A DNA stretch of 64,000 bases from Mucilaginibacter flavus (GCF_030409315.1 NZ_JAUFPS010000042.1:62001-126000); one strand, 5' to 3'. Shown: positions 9,192-18,289, numbered from the stretch's first letter. The notes: generated from the letters alone by a model not told the origin. Numbers and translations: made by a program.

Positions 9192-9668
9192 ATGCCTAAA
9201 GAAGAAGTATCAGACCTGCTTAGGTTTTTATATGAGTTTAAACCCGAGGTACGCGAAAAAGTAATTTGGTTGCGCGAGTTTGTTTGGGACATGTACCCGC
9301 AGGCCAACGAGCTTATTTATGATAATTATAACGCGCTGGCTGTGGGCTGGTCGGTAACAGAAAAGCTGGGGCAAACTTTTTGCTCCATAGCGGTATATCG
9401 CAGCAGCCAGGGAATCCATTTTGGTTTTTACTGGGGATCTGAACTGGCCGACCCACAAAAACTTCTATTAGGCAACGGCAACCAATATCGCTACCTGTTT
9501 TTCGAGAATCAAAATGATTTCCCTATTGCATACGTAACCGGGCTAATTGAGCAGGCCTGGCATAATGCCGTTCAAAAAGTTAAAAGCCCTAAAGATATTG
9601 TGCATGGCAAAACAATTCTTAAAATGACTTCGCCGGTAAAAAGAGAAAAGAAAGTGAAAACAAAGTAA
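9192..9668 (+). CDS. DUF1801-like protein
   Basis: 158 residues, a YdhG-like alpha/beta domain: an N-terminal helical part (LREFVWDMYPQANELIYDNYNALAVGW), central strands (FCSIAVYRSSQGIHFGFYWGSEL) and a basic C-terminal tail (KREKKVKTK). The family is common in Bacteroidetes and of unknown function. It converges on another DUF1801-like gene 3 bp away. The family assignment rests on general pattern only. Confidence 0.7.
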   Translation: MPKEEVSDLLRFLYEFKPEVREKVIWLREFVWDMYPQANELIYDNYNALAVGWSVTEKLGQTFCSIAVYRSSQGIHFGFYWGSELADPQKLLLGNGNQYRYLFFENQNDFPIAYVTGLIEQAWHNAVQKVKSPKDIVHGKTILKMTSPVKREKKVKTK

Positions 9669-9671
9669 TCC

Positions 9672-10082
9672 CTATTTCTCCACCAAAGCCAGCCAATCTA
9701 ATATCACTTTTCTTATCCCCGCTTCTTTAATTTTCAAATCATCCATATCTTTTATATAAACCAAGCGACGACCATCGGCATAATCACCAGTTAACAGCCC
9801 GGTTGTATCAGCCACTTTTGCACCGCTGGGGAATACCAGCAAAATGCGTTTATGCAGGTTCATTACAATAATGTAACGTTTATACTCCTTTGGCTCAAAA
9901 GATTTCATTTCTCCTGTGTATAAAAAGCTGGGCGCGTTCCATTTTATCTCTTCTCCAATTTCGGCATGCGTGGATAATACAGTTTGCCGTATAGCTTCTA
10001 CAATTTCACGGGTAGGGTTATCCAGTTTTTGAATGTATTCGGTTACTTGTTCGGTATTTGATTTTGGGGCGGGCTTTATCAT
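9672..10082 (-). CDS. DUF1801 domain protein
   Basis: 136 residues with the typical DUF1801 layout: N-terminal helix (VTEYIQKLDNPTREIVEAIRQTVL), the IGEEIKWNAPSFLY segment, strand-rich centre (YIIVMNLHKRILLVFPSGAKV) and the terminal helix. Function is unknown; structural relatives are small cytosolic alpha/beta proteins. It is convergent with the preceding gene, with 3 bp between stop codons. Confidence 0.8.
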   Translation of the reverse strand: MIKPAPKSNTEQVTEYIQKLDNPTREIVEAIRQTVLSTHAEIGEEIKWNAPSFLYTGEMKSFEPKEYKRYIIVMNLHKRILLVFPSGAKVADTTGLLTGDYADGRRLVYIKDMDDLKIKEAGIRKVILDWLALVEK

Positions 10083-10368
10083 GATACTAACTGGCTTATA
10101 AGGTTATGTAAAGTTGACAATTATCATTGATAATGGAGCAAGGACGGAAGGATTAAGGAGCAAAGACAAGAAACATATGAGTACATATTCTCTTTTGTCT
10201 CTCCTTTAGAAGGGATTTAGAAAGGCAACGCCTTCATTTTTATTTCACCTTCCGTATTAAAAAAACATATACCTTAGTTTCGCATTTTAAACCTATGGCA
10301 AGCAAAATACCCGTGCGTTTTCGTAACATTTAGGCCGCTTGCTTGTCAATATATAAATACATTTTACA
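10083..10368. other. Promoter region of the Ter operon
   Basis: 286 bp. It contains a 15-bp near-palindrome ATTATCATTGATAAT (10120-10134) and a G/A-rich word array (about 10134-10170: GGAGCAAGGA, GGATTAAGGAGC) whose complement (TTTTGTCTCTCCTT) follows at about 10193-10206. TAGTTTCG at about 10274 could be a degenerate -7 element for the operon. Both assignments are weak. Confidence 0.35.
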
Positions 10369-10944
10369 ATGGCTATTAATCTTCAAAAAGGACAAAAAAT
10401 AGATATCGGGTTATCCAGGATGACAGTTGGTTTAGGCTGGAACCCCAATGAAGGCACAGGTTATGATTTCGACCTGGATGTATCGGCTATCATGATTGAT
10501 GCCAACCGCTTTGTACCCCAGGATGAATTTTTCGTGTTTTATAATAATGTCGACTCGCCCGATTCATCGGTACATCATACCGGCGATGATCCATCGGGCG
10601 GTAACAGCGACGGTGGCGACGATGAATCCATCAACGTAGATTTAACTAAGGTTGACGCCAAGATCCAGGAAATTTTATTTGTTGTTACTATTCACGAGGC
10701 ACAGCCTCGCAGGCAAAACTTTGGCCAGGTGCGCGATTCATACATCCGCATAGTTGATGAACTTACCGGATCGGAAGTTTGTAAATATGAGTTGGGCGAA
10801 GATTTTTCTATAGAAACAGCCATTGAATTTGGCAGGCTATATCGCCGTAGCGGGGCCTGGAAATTTGAGGCATCGGGTGTAGGTTACAAGGAAGACCTGG
10901 CCTTCTTTTTAAGCAAGTATTTTAAAGGACAGATCATTAAATAA
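10369..10944 (+). CDS. TerD-family stress protein (paralogue 1)
   Basis: 191 residues. It starts MAINLQKGQKI, the family signature, then GLGWNP, the core DFDLDVSAIMI and the calcium-binding acidic segment HTGDDPSGG...GDDESINVDL, then FVVTIHEA. TerD proteins are cytosolic Ca2+-binding beta-sandwich proteins of the Ter stress and tellurite response. It is first gene of a plus-strand operon, 8 bp ahead of a second terD. Which E. coli paralogue (TerD, TerE, TerZ, TerX) it corresponds to cannot be told. Confidence 0.95.
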   Translation: MAINLQKGQKIDIGLSRMTVGLGWNPNEGTGYDFDLDVSAIMIDANRFVPQDEFFVFYNNVDSPDSSVHHTGDDPSGGNSDGGDDESINVDLTKVDAKIQEILFVVTIHEAQPRRQNFGQVRDSYIRIVDELTGSEVCKYELGEDFSIETAIEFGRLYRRSGAWKFEASGVGYKEDLAFFLSKYFKGQIIK

Positions 10945-10952
10945 GCAAGGCT

Positions 10953-11624
10953 ATGGCAATCAATCTGGTAAAAGGTCAAACTATTGATCTGCGTAAAAAT
11001 GACAAAGGCGAAAGCTTCGATCTTTCTTCGGTAACTATTGGCCTGGGCTGGGACGTGCGCCAATCGCACGGCAGCGGCTTTTTGGGTAAACTATTTGGCG
11101 GCGGTGCCGAAGAAAAAGAATATGACCTTGATGCGATAGCTTTCCTGTTAGATAAAAATGGTCGCGTGGCCGATAGGGGGCGTACCGCTATTAAACCCAA
11201 TGGTAACAAAGTAAGCCTGTTTGAAGGCGATGTTGTTTACTTTAATTCCCTAAGACACCCATCGAACCATATCTGGCTCACCGGCGATAACCGCACAGGT
11301 GCCGGCGATGGCGATGATGAGCAGATCATCGTAAAACTGGATTCGCTCGACCCTAAGTTTGATCGCATCCTGTTTATCGTGGCTATATACCAGGGGCAGC
11401 GCAATAACCAACACTTTGGCATGGTCGAAAATGCTTTTATCCGCGCCGTTGATAACCACGGTAAGGAAATAGCCAAGTTCAGCCTATCCGGCGATTCGAC
11501 CTATAACGGCATGTGCTCCATGAAATTTGCTGAGGTGTACCGCAAAGATGGCACCTGGAAATTCCGCGCCCTTGGCGAACCTTTTGCCACCGATAATTTT
11601 TTAGAACTGCTTAAACAATATTAG
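10953..11624 (+). CDS. TerD-family protein (paralogue 2, long insert)
   Basis: 223 residues. It keeps the family marks (MAINLVKGQTIDL, TIGLGWD, EYDLDAIAFLLD, LTGDN...GDDEQIIVKLD, ILFIVAIYQG). It carries a 20-residue insertion (SHGSGFLGKLFGGGAEEK) between the first strands. It lies 8 bp after paralogue 1 and is followed by about 215 bp before the HAD gene, the only sizeable gap in the first half of the operon. Confidence 0.93.
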   Translation: MAINLVKGQTIDLRKNDKGESFDLSSVTIGLGWDVRQSHGSGFLGKLFGGGAEEKEYDLDAIAFLLDKNGRVADRGRTAIKPNGNKVSLFEGDVVYFNSLRHPSNHIWLTGDNRTGAGDGDDEQIIVKLDSLDPKFDRILFIVAIYQGQRNNQHFGMVENAFIRAVDNHGKEIAKFSLSGDSTYNGMCSMKFAEVYRKDGTWKFRALGEPFATDNFLELLKQY

Positions 11625-11628
11625 GAGG

Positions 11629-11823
11629 AAGAATCAAGAGTCAAGAATTAAGACAGCTGCAGGGGAAAAGAATCAGGAGTCAAGAATCAAGAGCCAAGAC
11701 AGCTACAGTTATTTGAAAGATTTCGGAGAACTTGATTTCTTGATTTACACCTCAAACAAGAGCTTGAGGCAAAGTTACCTCAAAATGCAGCTGTCTTGAT
11801 TCTTGACTCTTAATTCTTGACTC
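11629..11823. repeat. Inverted array of degenerate word AGTCAAGAATTAAGAC
   Basis: The left side repeats variants of AATCAAGAGTCAAGA with AGACAGCT(G/A)CAG. The right side (about 11790-11822) carries the complements AGCTGTCTTGATTCTTGACT and TTAATTCTTGACT. The halves can fold into a long imperfect hairpin. It lies within the Ter operon. Confidence 0.75.
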
Positions 11824-11840
11824 CCTCTCGAACCTGCAAG

Positions 11841-12530
11841 ATGCCTTACCACCACTATTCCTTCGATTTATGGCTTACGCTGATTAAATCGAACCCTTAT
11901 TTTAAAATTGAGCGTACCAAAATATTTCACCGGGATTTTAATCCTGGTGGTAGAAGTATTGATGAGGTAGCCAAGGCCTTTAGGCAGGTTGATTTGATGT
12001 GCAATGCTGTCAATGAAAACACGGGTAAAAACATTGATGCTGATGAAATGTACCTGATGGTGATTAGCCTCATCAATGATAACCAGCTTTCACTTACCGA
12101 TATTGATACTGTTAAGCTTTACCAGGATATGGAAAAGCTGCTTTTCTACTACCTGCCGCTGGTGTACTCGCCTGTAACAATTTCTACGCTACAGCATCTA
12201 AAACGAAAAGAAGGTGTTACCTTTAATTTATTGAGTAATACCGGCTTTATAAAAGGTGCAACGTTACGCAAGGTGCTGGTTGAATTAAAACTGCACGAGT
12301 ACTTTGATTTTCAGCTATACTCAGATGAGGTGGGGATGTCAAAACCAAACCCGGCTTTGTTTGCTTTAATGCTGCAACAAATAAAACAGATCAATAATAA
12401 TATAAACTTAAACAGCATCATTCACGTGGGCGATAATCCACGGGCTGATGTGGAAGGAGCTAAGGCTGCAGGCATAAAAAGTTTGCTCATCAACTCAAAC
12501 AACCAATCGATTTTAAGCTTATTAAGCTAA
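11841..12530 (+). CDS. HAD-family phosphatase of the Ter operon
   Basis: 229 residues from ATG 11841; a TTG at 11817 in the same frame would translate word-array sequence and is rejected. HAD motif I is FDLWLTL with D9, where the usual second aspartate is replaced by W, so phosphatase chemistry is uncertain. Motif II is LLSNTG, motif III the K of VGMSKPNP, motif IV HVGDNPRADVEGAKAAGI. The stop codon overlaps the start of the next gene (TAATG). HAD and PRTase genes form a predicted biosynthetic pair in ter clusters; the product is unknown. Confidence 0.88.
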   Translation: MPYHHYSFDLWLTLIKSNPYFKIERTKIFHRDFNPGGRSIDEVAKAFRQVDLMCNAVNENTGKNIDADEMYLMVISLINDNQLSLTDIDTVKLYQDMEKLLFYYLPLVYSPVTISTLQHLKRKEGVTFNLLSNTGFIKGATLRKVLVELKLHEYFDFQLYSDEVGMSKPNPALFALMLQQIKQINNNINLNSIIHVGDNPRADVEGAKAAGIKSLLINSNNQSILSLLS

Positions 12531-13375
12531 TGAACGCTACCTTTTCATTACATCACATTGATAACGCCAGCAATTTTGGGTTTTGCCCGGATAGCTACAG
12601 TCGGTTTAAGTTTGGAGACGAGGCCGTGGCCCGTGATTTTGGCGCTGCCCTTGCCAATGGTTTTATTGAGCAGGTGTTGGCAAAGCAACCCATCGCGCAG
12701 CAAATAGTGGTAATTTCAAGTCCGTACTCATTTATTCCTACGGCTACCTTTGCCATGAAAACCTGGTTTGTGTACCGACTTAACCGCTGGTTGGCCCAAC
12801 ATGGCCATCCCGTGGTACAGGAAACCAAGGTACACCGCACCATTACCTATAAAGAGGATTATGGCGAATTAAACGCCGAGCAGCGCATGAGTCTCATTGG
12901 CAACGACTCTTTCCATATCGATAAAGATTTTCTGACCGGTAAAACCTTGATCTTTTTGGATGATATTAAGATCACCGGCAGTCACGAGCGCATGATCATG
13001 AAAATGGTGGGCGAATATGGCCTGCATAATGATATTTATATGCTTTACTTTGCCGAACTGGTAAACAAAAACATTCACCCCAATATTGAAAATTTTTTGA
13101 ACTACCACCAGGTAAAAACCATATTTGACCTGGAGCCTATTATACAAAGTGGCAACTTTGCTATCAACACCCGCATTGTAAAATACATATTGAATTATAA
13201 TGCCGAGTGCTTTAGTATTTTTATACAAAATCAATCGATGGATTTTGTAAACTTGCTATATGATATGGCTTTGGGCAACGACTATCATACTATTGATGCC
13301 TATACTCAAAACCTTACCTTTATTGCCGACAACCTATTTATAAACAATAAAACTTTAATTAAACATGGCAATTAA
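12530..13375 (+). CDS. Ter-operon phosphoribosyltransferase-like protein
   Basis: 281 residues. The PRPP-loop-like motif LIFLDDIKITGSHE (about residues 141-154) marks a type I phosphoribosyltransferase fold, with an N-terminal strand-helix region (QQIVVISSPYSFIPTATFAMKTW) and a family-specific helical C-terminal domain. Translation is coupled at both ends: its start overlaps the HAD stop and its stop lies 11 nt inside the next terD. Such PRTases are known from ter operons and are predicted to act in making a nucleoside-like small molecule. No ATP-grasp partner is in the window. Confidence 0.8.
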   Translation: MNATFSLHHIDNASNFGFCPDSYSRFKFGDEAVARDFGAALANGFIEQVLAKQPIAQQIVVISSPYSFIPTATFAMKTWFVYRLNRWLAQHGHPVVQETKVHRTITYKEDYGELNAEQRMSLIGNDSFHIDKDFLTGKTLIFLDDIKITGSHERMIMKMVGEYGLHNDIYMLYFAELVNKNIHPNIENFLNYHQVKTIFDLEPIIQSGNFAINTRIVKYILNYNAECFSIFIQNQSMDFVNLLYDMALGNDYHTIDAYTQNLTFIADNLFINNKTLIKHGN

Positions 13376-13919
13376 TTTGCAAAAAGGCCAGCGCGAAAGC
13401 ATCCACGCCCCTAAATTTACCGTAGGGCTGGGCTGGGATACCAATAGCTCATCAACAGGCAGCGCCTTTGATTTAGACGCCTCTGTTTTTATTTTGGGCG
13501 ATAATAAAAGACTACCTGCCGACGAATATTTTGTTTTTTACAACAACCTGAAATCGCCGGATGGCGCGGTTGAACATACCGGTGATAACCTTACCGGCGA
13601 CGGTGATGGCGATGACGAACAGGTAAAAGTAGACCTATCTAAAATAGACTCGAAAGTTTCTGAAATATGCATCGTGGTAACCATCCATGAGGCCGAAGCC
13701 CGCCGTCAGAATTTTGGACAGGTGCGTAATTCCTTTATCCGCATTTTTGATACCGAAACAGGTGCCGACATTTTGAAATACGAGCTTGAGGAAGATTTTT
13801 CGATAGAAACCGCTGTAGAGTTTGGCCGTATCTACAAAAAAGATAACAACTGGAAGTTTGAAGCTGTAGGCGCAGGCATGAAAGGCGGCTTGCAGGATTA
13901 CTTAAACAAATACCAATAA
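13365..13919 (+). CDS. TerD-family protein (paralogue 3)
   Basis: 184 residues: MAINLQKGQRESI, VGLGWD, AFDLDASVFIL, acidic loop LTGDGDGDDEQVKVDLSKID, VVTIHEAEARRQNFGQVRNSFIRI. It is very close to paralogue 1 in the second half (IHEA..RRQNFGQVR.S.IRI), suggesting a recent duplication split by the HAD-PRTase pair. It overlaps the PRTase by 11 nt and sits 4 bp ahead of paralogue 4. Confidence 0.95.
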   Translation: MAINLQKGQRESIHAPKFTVGLGWDTNSSSTGSAFDLDASVFILGDNKRLPADEYFVFYNNLKSPDGAVEHTGDNLTGDGDGDDEQVKVDLSKIDSKVSEICIVVTIHEAEARRQNFGQVRNSFIRIFDTETGADILKYELEEDFSIETAVEFGRIYKKDNNWKFEAVGAGMKGGLQDYLNKYQ

Positions 13920-13923
13920 AATT

Positions 13924-14538
13924 ATGGCAATTAATCTTCAAAAGGGGCAGCGCATCAGCCTCGAAAAAAGTAATGGCAGCAAATTACAAAGTGTTTGTGT
14001 AGGCATCAACTGGGGCGCTATTGAAAAGAAAGGGCTGTTTGGCTTTGGCACCATCAAAGAGGCGGTTGACCTTGACGCCAGCTGTGCTTTGTTTGACGAA
14101 AACAAACGCCTGATAGATGTAATTTACTTTGGCAACCTGCGTGCAAAAGATGGTTCGGTACGCCACAGCGGCGACGATCTTACCGGCGATATGGATGGCA
14201 ATGACGGATTGGATAACGAAGTGATCACGGTTGATCTTTCATCCATCAGTCCATCGGTAAATTATGTAGCATTTATGCTTAATAGTTTCCGCGGGCAGGA
14301 TTTTGGATCGATCCCTTTTGCTTCTATCCGAATTTACGAAGGCACGCCAATACGCGTTAACGAGGTTTTTGCAACTTATGATATTGCGCACAGCAAAGAG
14401 TTTGCAGGCCATGTGTCAATGGTATTGGGCGTGTTTTACAAAAAGAACGGCGAGTGGAAGTTTAACGCCATTGGCGAACCAACCCGCGACCGCAAACTGG
14501 AAGAAACCGTACGTACTGTAGGACAAAACTATTTATAG
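13924..14538 (+). CDS. TerD-family protein (paralogue 4)
   Basis: 204 residues: MAINLQKGQRISLEK, CVGINWG, VDLDASCALFDEN, HSGDDLTGDMDGNDGLDNEVITVDL, then an F.L..GQDF..IP.ASIRIYEG segment unlike the IHEA form of the others. This resembles the TerE/CapB-like TerD variants with GAIEKKGLFGFG insert. About 100 bp separates it from telA. Confidence 0.93.
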   Translation: MAINLQKGQRISLEKSNGSKLQSVCVGINWGAIEKKGLFGFGTIKEAVDLDASCALFDENKRLIDVIYFGNLRAKDGSVRHSGDDLTGDMDGNDGLDNEVITVDLSSISPSVNYVAFMLNSFRGQDFGSIPFASIRIYEGTPIRVNEVFATYDIAHSKEFAGHVSMVLGVFYKKNGEWKFNAIGEPTRDRKLEETVRTVGQNYL

Positions 14539-14540
14539 AG

Positions 14541-14627
14541 AGTGGTGAATAGTTAGTGGTGAGTTGAAAAAGTTCATTCGCCACTGCCAACTTACCATTC
14601 ACTACTGACCATTCACCATTCACCACA
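14541..14627. repeat. Inverted array of degenerate word GGTGAATAGTTAGT
   Basis: The left half GAGTGGTGAATAGTTAGTGG / TGAGTTG is answered by CCAACTTACCATTCACTACT and GACCATTCACCATTCACCAC. Same layout as the other word arrays in this window but with a different word. Confidence 0.75.
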
Positions 14628-14641
14628 AAAAACTTAAAAAA

Positions 14642-15787
14642 ATGGAAGGTTCACCTAATAACATAGACCCGATAAACATAACCCCGGTTAGCTTAAATGT
14701 TACTCCGGCACCCGGCACTACAACACCGGTAAAATTACTGGATAAGGAAGGCAATGTTGATTTAACCAATATTACCCCTACCGAAGTACAGAAATACGGC
14801 GAGGTAGCCAAGGCACTCGATCCTAAGGATGTTAACTCTATCCTTAACTATGGCACCGATGTACAGGCCTCGATGGAAAAGTATAGCAATAACTTTTTAA
14901 CATCGGTACGCACCTACAATTCGGGCGAGGTTGGCTCCCTGATTAATGATTTGCTTACCGAACTTAATTATATCGATGTAGATGAGTTGAATCAAAACGC
15001 GTTCACCTCCTTCATATCGCATATTCCTTTTGTTAAAAAGTTGGTATTTGATGCTAAAAAGCTTTTCCAGAAGTACGATACTGTAATTAACAACATTGAT
15101 AAGATCACCAATAAGATTAAAGCCGGCAGGGTTAATTCATTGAAGGATAATAGCTCATTGCAAACCATGTTTGATAGCAATGTGACGTACATCCATCAGA
15201 TGGAAGAATTGATCATCTCCGGCCAGTTAAAGTACAATGAGCTTAGCGAGCAGTTAGCGCAGATGGACGCCAACCCATCGGCCTACAACGACTATGAAAT
15301 TGCCGACCTGCGCGATTTTGTGAACCGCCTGGATAAACGCCTGGCCGATTTAAAAGTGGTTAGGTTTATTATGCTGCAATCATTGGCGCAGATCCGCGTG
15401 GTGCAGAGCAATAATACCACCATTGCCGAGAAAGCCCAGTCGATAGTATCAACCACCATCCCGGTTTGGAAAAATCAGCTTACCATAGCCGTGGCCTTAA
15501 ATCGCCAGAAGGAAAACGTGGAGATGCAGAAAAAGATATCAGATACCACCAACACCATATTGCAAAAGAATGCCGAGCTGCTTAAACAAAACAGCATCGA
15601 CGTGGCCCGCGAAAATGAGAAAACCGTGGTATCATTAGATACTTTAAAACGCACCACCGCGTCATTAATTGAAACCCTTACCGAGGTTAAACGCATTCAT
15701 GATGAGGGCACTGCTAACCGCAAAACCCTCAACACGGAATTGCAAAACCTGGAAGTGGAGCTAAAGAAAAACGTGACCAACGCGTAA
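14642..15787 (+). CDS. TelA-family toxic anion resistance protein
   Basis: 381 residues. The core (about 85-330) matches the TelA/KlaA family: FLTSVRTYNSGEVGSLINDLLTEL, IPFVKKLVFDAKKLFQKYDTVINNIDKITNKI, long coiled helices and SIVSTTIPVWKNQLTIAVAL. The N-terminal 50 residues are low-complexity (T/P/N-rich). It is the last gene of the Ter operon before a strong terminator. TelA accompanies TerD proteins in many bacteria; its molecular role is unresolved. Confidence 0.93.
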   Translation: MEGSPNNIDPINITPVSLNVTPAPGTTTPVKLLDKEGNVDLTNITPTEVQKYGEVAKALDPKDVNSILNYGTDVQASMEKYSNNFLTSVRTYNSGEVGSLINDLLTELNYIDVDELNQNAFTSFISHIPFVKKLVFDAKKLFQKYDTVINNIDKITNKIKAGRVNSLKDNSSLQTMFDSNVTYIHQMEELIISGQLKYNELSEQLAQMDANPSAYNDYEIADLRDFVNRLDKRLADLKVVRFIMLQSLAQIRVVQSNNTTIAEKAQSIVSTTIPVWKNQLTIAVALNRQKENVEMQKKISDTTNTILQKNAELLKQNSIDVARENEKTVVSLDTLKRTTASLIETLTEVKRIHDEGTANRKTLNTELQNLEVELKKNVTNA

Positions 15788-15805
15788 GCACAAGTTGTAT
15801 AAAAC

Positions 15806-15850
15806 AAAAAGGTTTGTTATCCCTCATGCGTGGAGATAACAAACCTTTTT
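15806..15850. terminator. Strong bidirectional terminator after telA
   Basis: A 16-bp perfect stem (AAAAAGGTTTGTTATC with GATAACAAACCTTTTT) closes a 13-nt loop and ends in a T-run in both directions. It separates the Ter operon from the convergent NIPSNAP gene. Confidence 0.9.
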
Positions 15851-15863
15851 ATGTTTAGGCATC

Positions 15864-16661
15864 TTATATCTGCGAGTATGCGGTAGGCACCAGCAAGGTT
15901 GAGGTAATTTTGCTCACCAGCAAGGCATCCGCGTATTCGGGTACGCTGCTTATCTTTTTCCATTGCGGGTCTGCAACAAATGCTTTCCAGTGGGCGTCCT
16001 TTGCGGCGAGGTCATCAAAAGTGATCATATAGGTAAGATTGGGCCGGAGCGGACCAATCACCGTTTCGCCCCAAAATACGGGTTTAAAGCCCAGGCGTTT
16101 AAAAATGTCTATTTCGCCCTCGTCGTTAAACATCTCAATCTTCTTTTTACCTGCGGCTTCGCTGGCGCTCTGGTATTGCCTTAACTCAAAAATACGACTT
16201 CCTTTTTCGGGCGCTACCAGGTGCGGCATGTTTTTAAAGGCTTTCATTAATGAACTCTCAATACGCTCATAAGCAGGGGCGCTGGCAGGGGCATTCAAAT
16301 AAGCCGACCCAAGTTCCTGGTATTTTTTGTCGCCGTCAAGCAGTGCTTGCAGTTGGTCAACCTTATCAAGGGTGTTGTATTGGGTAAGCACAAATATTTT
16401 GGTTTGCCCTTCGGGTTTAAGCTCGGTAAATACACCAACATGGTTAATGCCATGGCCTTTAACGGTGGGGATGTAGGCCTTTTGCAGGTAATCCTCTACC
16501 AGTTTTTGCTGGGTTTCATCTTTTAGCGTATAAACCCGCAATTCGTAAAAATCATTAACGGCCGCCCCGGTGTTTACGGTTATGGCTTTGCTTACAGTTG
16601 GTAACGCGGAGGCTACCGCGCCGCCGATAATGGTTTTTTTAACAAATGAGCGTCTTTTCAT
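15864..16661 (-). CDS. NIPSNAP-family protein with Tat-type signal
   Basis: 265 residues. The N-terminus MKRRSFVKKTIIGG...ALPTVSKA is a twin-arginine-type signal, so export by Tat is likely. Two NIPSNAP ferredoxin-like domains follow (about 38-135 and 150-260), seen as YELRVYTLK and FELRQYQSAS starts and HW.AF..DP.W endings. The function of bacterial secreted NIPSNAP proteins is unknown. It stands alone. Confidence 0.9.
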   Translation of the reverse strand: MKRRSFVKKTIIGGAVASALPTVSKAITVNTGAAVNDFYELRVYTLKDETQQKLVEDYLQKAYIPTVKGHGINHVGVFTELKPEGQTKIFVLTQYNTLDKVDQLQALLDGDKKYQELGSAYLNAPASAPAYERIESSLMKAFKNMPHLVAPEKGSRIFELRQYQSASEAAGKKKIEMFNDEGEIDIFKRLGFKPVFWGETVIGPLRPNLTYMITFDDLAAKDAHWKAFVADPQWKKISSVPEYADALLVSKITSTLLVPTAYSQI

Positions 16662-16834
16662 GGCGTATTAATATTGGGTTATAAATATACGGGCAATTAA
16701 TATAGATGAGTGATTGTATGCCAAATTATCTGTAAGCGATATCAAATGGTTCTTACTTTATCAAAATCAGTTTGTTAAGTTTGTTAAAGCATTCCATTAT
16801 AGGATCAACCTTCTATCAAACTAAATTAACGGTC

Positions 16835-17197
16835 ATGAATTTCAGCAAATTAGTCCCCAGCATTTTTTATACGGATATTCAATTGGGCATTAAGCTTTTT
16901 GTAGAATGCCTGGAATTTAGCATCGCGCATAACGAACTAAATTCGGCTTGCCCGTTCTGCGTTGTTGATAAAGATGGATTGAGCATCATGCTATTTGAAA
17001 ATAAAGAATACGCCGAAAAAGAACATCCCGAATACCGACTGGTAACCGCCAATATTGAAGAGGTTTACGAAAAAGTGGCAGCAAAATTCCCAGAACTACT
17101 GCATCCAAATCTCAGCAAAATAGAACTTCGCCCATGGGGAGCCAAAGAGTTTGCCTTGATGGATGGGCAAATTGGTATCAGGGTGCAGCAGTGGTAG
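16835..17197 (+). CDS. VOC (glyoxalase/bleomycin-resistance) family protein
   Basis: 120 residues from ATG 16835; the longer frame from TTG 16772 adds an unlikely leader. One betaalphabetabetabeta VOC unit set: LVPSIFYTDIQLGIKLFVECLEF at the start, DKDGLSIMLFENKEY in the middle and ELRPWGAKEFALMDGQIGIRV at the end. Metal-binding residues of classical glyoxalase I are not obvious. Substrate unknown. Confidence 0.85.
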   Translation: MNFSKLVPSIFYTDIQLGIKLFVECLEFSIAHNELNSACPFCVVDKDGLSIMLFENKEYAEKEHPEYRLVTANIEEVYEKVAAKFPELLHPNLSKIELRPWGAKEFALMDGQIGIRVQQW

Positions 17198-17227
17198 GCT
17201 GTTATTGAGAGGAAGATGAGATACATT

Positions 17228-18289
17228 TTATCTCTCATAAAACTCTTCTCTTATCCTAATCAACAATTGTTTGGCCATCTCTTCGTCTGGCTTATCTGGC
17301 AATGCCGATTTTGCGTATAACTCTTTTATCCTATCCATTTTATTTTCAACCATTTGCATTAGCTCATCAAACTCAAATGCGCCGTTGCGAATGCTTAATA
17401 AAAAGTCTCTATCGTGCCGGTGAACCATAACCTTTTGATGGAACGCTATCTCTTCTGCCATATTGAGCAACCGAAAGGTATGCATCATGTTTTTAGCATC
17501 GTAGTTTTTACCCTGCGATAAAGTGCTTTGAAAACGAGCCTCATTGCGCTTTTCTTCCCACTCTTTATACTCCCGGTACTCTCGGCAATAAACCGAGTAT
17601 GCATCTTTATTAAAATGCATAACAGCCAAACTTTCCATCCCTTTAGGCACCTGGCTTACCTGCACATCATCCGCATCACGGCCAGAAACTATTCCCCGGA
17701 AAAGAGTACCCTCATCCTGGTAATAAAGCAGATACGCATCTCTAAAATGATCCAGCTTTACCAATCCGCAGTTTTGTTGCAACAAGCCCTTGGTTTTAAG
17801 CCAATCGTTTAACGGCACAGCACCGCTACTGCCGGCCACATAGCAAAAATCGGGTACAGTTTTACGTTGATGAGCTAACGGCCTGTTAATTTTTTTATTA
17901 AGTCCTTTTGCCTTTTTTATTTGTGTTTGCGCGTAACCGGCAAAGGTATCCAGGCAAAGTTTGGATAAAAAGTCCTCCGGCTTTATTAAATCCATCAGCG
18001 GGTGCCGGTATAAAACAAACGCCGTGGGCGTGCTTAACAGCTCCAGGATGTTTGGATTGTTTTTGGTAAGCAGCTCAAGAAACCGTTTGATCTCAAAATA
18101 CACCTCGTCGTTACTTTCATTGGCTACCTGATCTGTAAAAGCAAATCCATACAGTTCCCGTTGGGGCAATATAAAAATGCCTTTTTTATCAATGTCAGAA
18201 CCCGGCACATTAAGGTTATAGGCCGTACTGCCGCTGATGCAATCCAGCAACATATATTGCTTTTGCTGTAATAGTTGCGGATAGGTCAT
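17228..18289 (-). CDS. RlaP-type (YcgL) nucleotidyltransferase, second copy
   Basis: 353 residues. Pol-beta nucleotidyltransferase signature: G20-S21 (ISGSTAYNL) and D32/D34 (GSDIDKKG), the metal-binding pair. The remaining 250 residues match the helical DNA polymerase beta superfamily YcgL/RlaP layout (Pfam family named for RNA-repair pol-beta proteins). Members are proposed, on genomic grounds, to add nucleotides to damaged RNA ends. Its ATG overlaps the stop of the first copy (ATGA), so they are translationally coupled, and both lie downstream of the Y-RNA-like array and TROVE gene. The nucleotide and RNA substrate are unknown. Confidence 0.88.
   Translation of the reverse strand: MTYPQLLQQKQYMLLDCISGSTAYNLNVPGSDIDKKGIFILPQRELYGFAFTDQVANESNDEVYFEIKRFLELLTKNNPNILELLSTPTAFVLYRHPLMDLIKPEDFLSKLCLDTFAGYAQTQIKKAKGLNKKINRPLAHQRKTVPDFCYVAGSSGAVPLNDWLKTKGLLQQNCGLVKLDHFRDAYLLYYQDEGTLFRGIVSGRDADDVQVSQVPKGMESLAVMHFNKDAYSVYCREYREYKEWEEKRNEARFQSTLSQGKNYDAKNMMHTFRLLNMAEEIAFHQKVMVHRHDRDFLLSIRNGAFEFDELMQMVENKMDRIKELYAKSALPDKPDEEMAKQLLIRIREEFYER

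Noticed and set aside
11817..11840. TTG-initiated extension of the HAD phosphatase
   Set aside because: It translates the end of a word array; the HAD motif I begins right after the ATG at 11841.
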